Shown here: positions 1 through 5,240 of the stretch, piece after piece | How the letters are laid out: every line of letters begins with the position of its first letter | Position numbering within the stretch: position 1 is the stretch's first letter | Source: JAXDLK01 sp034666665 | GTDB lineage: Bacteria; Desulfobacterota; Binatia; JACPRU01 | Reading direction: 5' to 3' | Length of the DNA stretch: 10,358 bases | Assembly (NCBI GenBank): GCA_034666665.1 | Contig: JAXDLK010000126.1 | Coordinates: 1 to 10,358, forward strand | Notes under the pieces: model-generated | What the model saw: the letters and a program-made list of their open reading frames with translations, nothing else | Told to the model about the DNA's origin: nothing | The model's database searches: none | Program-made: the position numbers and the translations under genes

Positions 1-1626
1 CCGACGATCACCGGCGTGCTGGCGGCCATCTGGGGCCTCGGGTTCATCCACATGATCGGCTTCGCTCTCGATCCGTTGATGCTGGTGATCCCGTTCCTGA
101 TCACCGCCCGAGCGGTCAGCCATGCGATTCAGATGCACGACCGCTATTACGAAGAGTTCATGAAGAACAACTGGAACAAGCGGAAGGCGATCGTCGCAGC
201 GTTCGCCGAGCTGTTCGTTCCCACGTTCTCGGGGATCGTGACCGACGCCCTCGGCGTCTTGGTGATCCTGCTGATCCCGGTGGTGATGCTCGAGAAGCTC
301 GCGATCACGGCATCGTGGTGGATCTTGGCGATCACGGTGTCGGAGGTCCTGCTGAACCCGATCGTCTACTACTACCTCAAGGCTCCCGAGCCCGAGATGG
401 TCATGATGCGAGAGACCGGGTGGTTCAAGAGGATGATGGACCGCATCACCGATTCCACGCTGTCGGTGACGGGCCGCATCGTCACCGTCGCCCTCTGGGC
501 GCTGCTGTTCATCAGCTCCCTGATCTTCCTGAAGGAGTTGACGATCGGTGATCCCACGGCGGCGTCGCCGCTCCTGTGGCAGGACTCGCCGTACAATCAG
601 GCCCACACGCGCATCCAGCAGTTCTTCGGCGGCGTCGAGCCGCTGATCATCGTGGCCGAAGGGCAGGACAAGGGTGCTCTGAAGGACCCGACGGTGCTCT
701 CGTCGATGGAGGGCTTCCAGCGCTTCGTCGATAGCGATCCCGAGGTCGGTTACAGCTTCTCGCTCGCCGACATCGTCAAATCGATCAACATGGTCTTCTA
801 CGACATCCAGCCCCGGTGGGGAGTGATCCCGAGCGAGATCGGCCGAGTGGCGAACCTCTTCTTCTTCTATTTCGCGGGATCGTCACCGTCGGAGACGTCG
901 AAGTATCTCGACCCGTCGTACACGAACGGTCACGTCACCTTCTATTGCAAGAACCACCAGGGGGAGACGGTCCGGCGGATCATCGAACGCTGCCGGCAGT
1001 ACGTGAAGGAAAATCCGAACGACAAGGTCGAGTTCCGGCTGGCGGGCGGACTCATCGGCGTGACCGCCGCCGCGAACGAAGAGATCGTCAAGAACGACAT
1101 CCTGATGAACGTTCTCGGCTTGGTGACGATCTACCTGATCCTGCTCTTCACCTACCGATCGTTCACCGCCGGCATCTACATGCTCGCGCCGCTGGTGGTC
1201 TCGAACGGCGCCGTCAACGCGTACATGGGTATCCGCAACATCGGCATCAACCTGCACACGTTGCCGGTGGTCACCGTCGGTATCGGCTTCGGCATCGACT
1301 ACGGCCTGTACATCGTCAGCCGGATCATCGAAGAGATCCGGCTGAAGCCCGATCTCTACGAGGCCACGAAGACCGCGCTCTGCACCACCGGCAAAGGCGT
1401 GGCGTTCACCGCCGTCACGATGATCGTGAGCACGACGGTGTGGACGTTCTCGAACATCCGGTTCGACGCCGAGATGGGCGGACTGCTGGCGATCTGGATG
1501 GGGATCAGCTTCATCGCGTCGCAGACGTTGATGCCTGTCTTGATCCTGATCTTCCGGCCCAAGTTCATCCTGCGGGAAGCCGGCAAGGGCATGGCCGCGC
1601 GGTCGGCCAACGCCGCGACCGCTTGA
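1..1626 (+). CDS. MMPL/RND-superfamily exporter, C-terminal 541 residues (5'-truncated by window edge)
   Basis: The reading frame is open from base 1, so the gene starts outside the window; the first in-frame GTG at 16 is internal. Residues are counted from the first codon. Five hydrophobic segments (about 6-22, 25-42, 72-97, 100-125, 158-177) precede a periplasmic domain (about 178-365), followed by five or six more segments to about 518. This is the RND layout with only the first transmembrane segment and first periplasmic domain missing. The second half carries GIGFGIDYGLY with Asp433, the Asp usually linked to proton coupling. The first half has AVSHAIQ (His41) at the matching place, as in the COG1033-type 'predicted exporters' I recall beside DUF1302, DUF1329 and YCF48 genes. 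It probably sits in the inner membrane and exports or shuttles lipid-like compounds; the substrate is unknown. A small membrane-protein gene follows after 13 bases. Confidence 0.9.
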   Translation, partial: PTITGVLAAIWGLGFIHMIGFALDPLMLVIPFLITARAVSHAIQMHDRYYEEFMKNNWNKRKAIVAAFAELFVPTFSGIVTDALGVLVILLIPVVMLEKLAITASWWILAITVSEVLLNPIVYYYLKAPEPEMVMMRETGWFKRMMDRITDSTLSVTGRIVTVALWALLFISSLIFLKELTIGDPTAASPLLWQDSPYNQAHTRIQQFFGGVEPLIIVAEGQDKGALKDPTVLSSMEGFQRFVDSDPEVGYSFSLADIVKSINMVFYDIQPRWGVIPSEIGRVANLFFFYFAGSSPSETSKYLDPSYTNGHVTFYCKNHQGETVRRIIERCRQYVKENPNDKVEFRLAGGLIGVTAAANEEIVKNDILMNVLGLVTIYLILLFTYRSFTAGIYMLAPLVVSNGAVNAYMGIRNIGINLHTLPVVTVGIGFGIDYGLYIVSRIIEEIRLKPDLYEATKTALCTTGKGVAFTAVTMIVSTTVWTFSNIRFDAEMGGLLAIWMGISFIASQTLMPVLILIFRPKFILREAGKGMAARSANAATA

Positions 1627-1639
1627 AAGGTTTGACGTC

Positions 1640-1831
1640 ATGCATTGGAACCTGACCAACTCGTCGGTCATCCTCGTGGTCTTCACCATCCTCTTCATCT
1701 TGATGGACGAATACATCGCCAAGCCGATCCGCCACCGCAAACTGCAAGAGAAGGCAAAAACGGACCCGGAAGTCCGCCGGATCCTCGAGATCGCCGCGAA
1801 GGCGCGCGCCGACGGGCTGATCGAAGATTAG
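1640..1831 (+). CDS. Small single-span membrane protein, 63 aa, coupled to the RND exporter
   Basis: The ATG at 1640 is preceded by GAAAGG (1625-1630), which overlaps the exporter's stop codon (1624-1626) and lies 9 bases from the start, so translation is probably coupled. Residues 8-22 form one strongly hydrophobic helix (SSVILVVFTILFILM). It is followed by DEYIAKP and a basic cluster RHRK at 31-34. By the positive-inside rule the C-terminal part, a predicted charged amphipathic helix (about 35-60), should be cytoplasmic. No signal peptidase site or enzyme motif is visible. I do not recognise a named family. Size, topology and position suggest an accessory subunit of the exporter, comparable in idea to AcrZ with AcrB, but this is inference. 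The codon use and tight spacing make a real gene likely. Confidence 0.75.
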   Translation: MHWNLTNSSVILVVFTILFILMDEYIAKPIRHRKLQEKAKTDPEVRRILEIAAKARADGLIED

Positions 1832-1845
1832 TCAGCGGCGTTCGT

Positions 1846-1890
1846 GAGCGGCGCGCCCTGCCGGCCAAAACCGTGCGCGGCGCGCCGCTC
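1846..1890 (+). terminator. GC-rich hairpin 15 bases after the small membrane-protein gene
   Basis: GAGCGGCGCGCC (1846-1857) pairs perfectly with GGCGCGCCGCTC (1879-1890), a 12-bp stem with a 21-base loop. It begins 14 bases past the stop codon at 1831, the right place to end transcription of the exporter operon. There is no T tract after it, so it is not a textbook intrinsic terminator; it may act with Rho or only protect the 3' end. Confidence 0.4.
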
Positions 1891-1899
1891 GCCCTCACC

Positions 1900-1945
1900 G
1901 CCCGCTCGGAAGCGCAACCGGCGTGAGCGGCGTATCCGAGCGGGC
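1900..1945 (-). terminator. GC-rich hairpin 15 bases after the crotonase gene
   Basis: GCCCGCTCGGA (1900-1910) pairs perfectly with TCCGAGCGGGC (1935-1945), an 11-bp stem with a 24-base loop. Read on the minus strand it starts 15 bases past the crotonase stop (1961-1963). Together with the hairpin at 1846-1890 it gives each converging operon its own stem-loop. No T tract is present, so terminator activity is inferred from placement. An 11-base direct repeat, CGTGAGCGGCG, also occurs in this gap at 1843-1853 and 1922-1932. Confidence 0.35.
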
Positions 1946-1960
1946 ACCCGGAATGCCGCT

Positions 1961-2767
1961 TCACCGCCCCTTGAACGCCGGCGACCGCTTCTCGGCGAAC
2001 GCCTTCATCCCCTCTTTCGCATCCTCGCTCTGAACGACGAGTGACTGCGCGAACGCTTCCTCGGCGAGCGCGCTCTCGAGATCCGAGTCGAGCGAGCGGT
2101 TGAGGAGTCGCTTCGAGAGCCCGAGCGCGAACGTGGGTCCGCAGGCGATCCGCTCGGCGATCCCCCGCACGGTCGCTTCGAGCTCGCCCGCCGGCACGCA
2201 GCGATTGATCAAGCCGATCCGCTGCGCGTCGGTCGCCGAGAGATCGTCGCCGAGGAACACGAGCTCCTTCGCGCGCGCGAGCCCGATCCGTCGCGGCAGC
2301 AGATAGGCTCCGCCGCCATCCACGGCGAGACCGCGGCGAACGAAGATCTCGATGAAGCGCGCGTCCTCCGACGCGACGATGAGGTCGCAGGCGAGCGCCA
2401 GGTGGACGCCGAAGCCGGCGGCGACGCCGTTGACGGCCGCGATCACCGGCTTCTCCAGCTCGAGCAGCGCGCGGACGAGCCGCTGAGTGCTCTGCCGCAT
2501 CGCCATCCGTGTCGCGCCGGGATGCGGCGGTTCCGCCGTTCTGCTCCGGCCGCCGGAGAGATCCGCGCCGGTGCAGAATCCCTTGCCGGCGCCTGTCACC
2601 ACCAGGCACCGGATGGCCGCATCGACTGCCGCGGCGTCGAGCACCTGCAGAATCTCTTCGCGCATCTCGGCGTTCATCGCGTTCCGCACGTCCGGACGGT
2701 TCAGCGTCAGCCACGCGATCCCGTCCTCGACCCGGAGCTCGACTGCTCGGAAGCCGTTCGTTTCCAC
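1961..2767 (-). CDS. Enoyl-CoA hydratase/isomerase (crotonase) family protein, PaaG-like active site
   Basis: The 268-residue product has normal crotonase length. The GTG start at 2767 has GAGG (2777-2774) at 6 bases spacing. Visible family features are NRPDVRNAMN (23-32), GAGKGFCTGADL (59-70, oxyanion loop and CoA site), and GVAAGFGVHLALACDLI (114-130, second oxyanion-hole helix). The two glutamates of classical hydratases (Glu144 and Glu164 in the rat enzyme) align with His122 and Phe142, so water addition by the standard mechanism is doubtful. Asp150 in GLAVDGGG matches the single catalytic Asp of PaaG-type isomerases. I infer an isomerase or other crotonase reaction on an acyl-CoA, acting after the dehydrogenase in the same operon. 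The gene starts 8 bases after the amidohydrolase stop and is the last in the minus-strand series. A specific substrate cannot be named. Confidence 0.92.
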   Translation of the reverse strand: METNGFRAVELRVEDGIAWLTLNRPDVRNAMNAEMREEILQVLDAAAVDAAIRCLVVTGAGKGFCTGADLSGGRSRTAEPPHPGATRMAMRQSTQRLVRALLELEKPVIAAVNGVAAGFGVHLALACDLIVASEDARFIEIFVRRGLAVDGGGAYLLPRRIGLARAKELVFLGDDLSATDAQRIGLINRCVPAGELEATVRGIAERIACGPTFALGLSKRLLNRSLDSDLESALAEEAFAQSLVVQSEDAKEGMKAFAEKRSPAFKGR

Positions 2768-2775
2768 ACGTCACC

Positions 2776-3576
2776 TCATGCGAGCTTCAGCGCTCGCCGC
2801 GCGTTGTCGCCGAAGAAGCGCCGCCGCACGTCCGTGGAGAGCTCGAGATGTTGGTCCACCTCCGGCAAGAGGCGTGACCAGCCGAGCAGCGGCCAGTCGG
2901 ACCCGAAGCAGCATTTCGTCTTGCCGAAGCTCTTCAAGAACCGGACGAACTCCGCCGGATAGTGCTTCGGAGAATGCGCCGAGGTGTCGATCCACACGTT
3001 CGCGTGCTTCCACGCGACCGCGATCATCTCCTCCGTCCAGGGCCATCCGATGTGTCCACAGAGGATACGGAGCTCGGGGAAGTCGAGGGCGACTTCGTCG
3101 ATGTACAGAGGCCGCCCGGTCTCGGACGGGTAGAGCGGACCGGTGTGGCCGACCTGCGTCTGGAACGCCACGTCGAGCTCCACGGCCTTCGCGTACAGCG
3201 GATAGTAGACGCGATCCGTCGGCGGCTTCCGCCACAGGAAGGGCTCGATGCGCATCGCCTTGAAGCCCCACTCGCCGACCGCGCGCTCGAGCCCGCGGAC
3301 CGCTTCCATGATGCGCATCGGGTCGACGTGATAGTTGCCGAGGATGCGGTCGGGATGAGCGCGCACGGCGGCGGCAACGCTGTCGTTGTCACTGCCGGCG
3401 AGCAGCACCTGCGCGATCGCGGCCGCGTCCATCTCGCGCAGGAGCGCATCCGTCGTCGTCCCCGAGTAGAAGAGGTCGAGCCGTCCGTAGCTGCGAAAGA
3501 CGTGCTCTCCCATCGGGTTCGCGCCGGGGGCGCTCGGCGACAGCCATTGCACCCACACGTCGACGATGTCCGACAT
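2776..3576 (-). CDS. Amidohydrolase-2 family TIM-barrel protein lacking the HxH motif
   Basis: The 266-residue protein starts at the ATG at 3576, just 4 bases after the dehydrogenase stop. The frame is open further upstream, but that stretch lies inside the dehydrogenase gene and encodes Arg/Ser-rich sequence. C-terminal family hallmarks are present: GFKAMRIEP (104-112), QVGHTG (141-146, His144), CGHIGWPW (173-180, His175) and FGSDWP (224-229, Asp227). These resemble Amidohydro_2 proteins related to ACMSD decarboxylase. At the N-terminus, where the family normally reads DxHxH, it reads DVWVQW, so the two metal-binding histidines are replaced by Trp8 and Gln10. I recall a subgroup with DVW-x-Q, so this is probably not a sequencing error. 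It could be a metal-poor hydrolase or decarboxylase, or a lyase on a ring-derived acid. No strong Shine-Dalgarno is visible; coupling to the upstream gene is likely. Confidence 0.88.
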   Translation of the reverse strand: MSDIVDVWVQWLSPSAPGANPMGEHVFRSYGRLDLFYSGTTTDALLREMDAAAIAQVLLAGSDNDSVAAAVRAHPDRILGNYHVDPMRIMEAVRGLERAVGEWGFKAMRIEPFLWRKPPTDRVYYPLYAKAVELDVAFQTQVGHTGPLYPSETGRPLYIDEVALDFPELRILCGHIGWPWTEEMIAVAWKHANVWIDTSAHSPKHYPAEFVRFLKSFGKTKCCFGSDWPLLGWSRLLPEVDQHLELSTDVRRRFFGDNARRALKLA

Positions 3577-3580
3577 TCGG

Positions 3581-4765
3581 CTACCCGCGCGGCAGGCCGA
3601 GGATGCGGAGCGCGACGATGTTCCGCTGCACCTCGGACGTGCCCGCATAGATCGTCGCCGCGCGCGACCAGAGAAGCTCGTACTGCCAGCGTCCCTCATC
3701 CGCCGCCCGGGGCGAGTCCTCCGCGAGCAGCCCCTGCGGGCCCTGAAGCTGGATCGCGGTCTCCTTCACGCGCTGGTCGAGCTCGCTCCAGAAGAGCTTG
3801 AGGATCGAGCCTTCCGGTCCCGGACGGCCGCTCTTCATCGTGCGCGTCACGGTGCGGTACGCGGAGCAACGGAGGCACTCGGCATCCACCCAGTGGCTCG
3901 CGAGTCGTTGGCGGAGCGATGGATCTTCGATCCGCCCGCTCGGGCTCCGGCGCTTCGCCATGCGGATCACGTCCTCGAGCTCGACGAGCAAACGAGTATG
4001 CGGCGCACTGACGGAACGCTCGTGCCCGAGTGTCATCATGGTGATCTGCCAGCCCTGGTTCAGCGCTCCGACGACGTTCTCGCGGGGGACCCGCACCGCG
4101 TCGAAGAACACCTCGTTGAACCACGAGCGTCCCGTCATCTCCCGGAGCGGCCGGATGGTGATGCCCGGCGATTTCATGTCCACCAGCAGGTAGCTGATTC
4201 CGCCGTGCTTCGGCGCGTTCGCATCGGTGCGGGCGAGAAGGATGCACCAGTCCGCGAAGACGGCATAGCTCGTCCAGATCTTCTGACCGGTCACGATCAC
4301 GTCGTCGCCGCTCACGTCGCCGCGCGTCCGGAGCGACGCCAGATCCGAGCCGGAGCCCGGCTCGCTGAAGCCCTGACACCACAGGTCTTCTCCGGTCAGG
4401 ATCCGCGGCAGAAATCGCGCCTTCTGCGGGGCAGTTCCGTGCGTCATGAGCGTCGGCCCGACGATCGGCACGCCGACCCCGAGTGTGATCAGGTTCGGCG
4501 CGCGGCGCCGTGCGTACTCCTCGTGAAAGAGCACCTGTTCGACCAGGGGCGCACCGCGCCCGCCATACTCCTTCGGCCAGGAGATCCCCGCCCACCCGCC
4601 ATCGTGCAGCGTTCGCTGCCACGAGCGCGCGAACGCCACCTCGTCTTCCATCGTGGCCCGCGAGCGAAGCTCCGGCGAGCCCCAGCCGATCGGCAGGTTC
4701 TCGTCGAGCCAACGCGAGAATTCGGAGCGAAACCGCTCCTCCTGCTCCGTCAGACGAAGATCCAT
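3581..4765 (-). CDS. Acyl-CoA dehydrogenase family flavoprotein
   Basis: The product is 394 residues, the usual length, from the ATG at 4765 (MDLRLTEQEERFR, a typical family N-terminus). The extra 19 residues available upstream look non-coding and overlap the preceding gene. The alpha-helical N-domain spans about 1-125. The FAD/substrate motif WCQGFSEPGSGSDLASL (129-145) and the beta-domain WTSYAVFADW (164-173) follow, then the C-terminal helical domain with QLQGPQG (339-345) and IYAGTSEVQRNI (372-383). The catalytic Glu of the MCAD type (in YEGT) is replaced by Ala374. This pattern is seen in FadE-type enzymes that act on bulky substrates, form mixed complexes, or use a base elsewhere. It should oxidise an acyl-CoA to the enoyl-CoA, passing electrons to ETF. 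Gaps of 16 bases upstream and 4 bases downstream indicate an operon. Confidence 0.93.
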   Translation of the reverse strand: MDLRLTEQEERFRSEFSRWLDENLPIGWGSPELRSRATMEDEVAFARSWQRTLHDGGWAGISWPKEYGGRGAPLVEQVLFHEEYARRRAPNLITLGVGVPIVGPTLMTHGTAPQKARFLPRILTGEDLWCQGFSEPGSGSDLASLRTRGDVSGDDVIVTGQKIWTSYAVFADWCILLARTDANAPKHGGISYLLVDMKSPGITIRPLREMTGRSWFNEVFFDAVRVPRENVVGALNQGWQITMMTLGHERSVSAPHTRLLVELEDVIRMAKRRSPSGRIEDPSLRQRLASHWVDAECLRCSAYRTVTRTMKSGRPGPEGSILKLFWSELDQRVKETAIQLQGPQGLLAEDSPRAADEGRWQYELLWSRAATIYAGTSEVQRNIVALRILGLPRG

Positions 4766-4781
4766 TCGCGCGTCGCGAGTC

Positions 4782-5183
4782 TCAGGTGCGCCCGAACAGC
4801 CAGACCAGGAACATGACTCCAAACACCAGGTCGCCGGCGCCGGTGAGCACGGCGCGCAACGGCAGCGCCCCCGCGGCCGAGAACCATACCAGCAGCCCGA
4901 AGAAGGACAGCTTGCCGGCGGCCGCGACTCCGATGAAGAGACGCTCGGCGCGATTCGCGACCGCGGCCCAGAGGTAACCGAGACCGAATACCAGGACCAA
5001 CGCGGCGATCGTCATCAGGTAGAGGGGGGGCGCGTCCGCGGGGAACCCCGCGAGCGCACGTACGGATCGCGCCGCGGGAACGAACGCGGCCGCTCCGACG
5101 ACGTTCATCGCCGCCGTCGCGAAGAGCGCGCGCCGCATCCACGTGGGCAGGGGGATAGGGGACGTTTCACACATTGAGCACAT
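4782..5183 (-). CDS. Four-helix integral membrane protein of unknown function
   Basis: Four hydrophobic segments are visible after a short basic N-terminus (MRRA): about FATAAMNVVGAAAFVPA, LYLMTIAALVLVFGLGYLW, LFIGVAAAGKLSFFGLLVWF and AGDLVFGVMFLVWLF. No catalytic motif is seen; small proteins of this type are common hypothetical proteins with a DoxX/DUF4345-like look. The start is uncertain. The ATG at 5183 has GAGGG (5195-5191) at 7 bases, but both lie in the large palindrome 5158-5230, and the first nine residues (MCSMCETSP) are encoded by the repeat arm. The ATG at 5138 (MRRALFATAAMN, 118 residues) better matches the expected protein start but has no clear ribosome site. The gene lies 16 bases before the acyl-CoA dehydrogenase and is probably co-transcribed with it. 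Its role, perhaps membrane-associated redox or transport support, is unknown. Confidence 0.7.
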   Translation of the reverse strand: MCSMCETSPIPLPTWMRRALFATAAMNVVGAAAFVPAARSVRALAGFPADAPPLYLMTIAALVLVFGLGYLWAAVANRAERLFIGVAAAGKLSFFGLLVWFSAAGALPLRAVLTGAGDLVFGVMFLVWLFGRT

Positions 5184-5230
5184 TCATCGTCCCTCGGTTT
5201 CCGAATGTGCGCAATGTGTGAAACGTCCCC
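5158..5230. repeat. Long palindrome: 28-bp inverted repeat, 27 of 28 paired, 17-base loop
   Basis: The arms 5158-5185 and 5203-5230 are reverse complements except for one mismatch (A5177 against G5211); they begin GGGGACGTTTCACAC and end GTGTGAAACGTCCCC. The loop is 5186-5202. The element starts 10 bases after the DUF1302 stop codon (minus strand) and runs up to the four-helix membrane gene. The GGGGAC...GTCCCC ends recall REP-like elements mobilised by RAYT (Y1) transposases, but that is recollection, not a search. Downstream on the minus strand there is no T run, so it is not an ideal intrinsic terminator, yet such a stem could dampen read-through or stabilise the DUF1302 transcript. Both strands of the arm encode an M-C-x-M-C-E-T-S-P peptide. 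Confidence 0.9.
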
Positions 5231-5240
5231 GCATTCGGCG

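Noticed and set aside
816..1740. Long open frames overlapping the exporter gene on both strands
   Set aside because: They are rich in Arg, His, Pro and Asp with no motif, as expected for alternative frames of GC-rich DNA, while the exporter frame shows clear transmembrane segments and GIGFGIDYG.
3566..4816. A 416-residue open frame on the plus strand opposite the acyl-CoA dehydrogenase
   Set aside because: Arg/His/Pro-rich composition and no recognisable motif; the minus strand encodes an intact dehydrogenase with family signatures.
5145..5161. Possible G-quadruplex next to the palindrome
   Set aside because: There are only three G tracts of three or more (GGG, GGGGG, GGGG), not the four needed for a simple intramolecular quadruplex.
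5158..5230. The palindrome as a classical intrinsic terminator of DUF1302
   Set aside because: No T run follows the stem on the minus strand; the next bases are C-rich. Attenuation remains possible but not the textbook mechanism.
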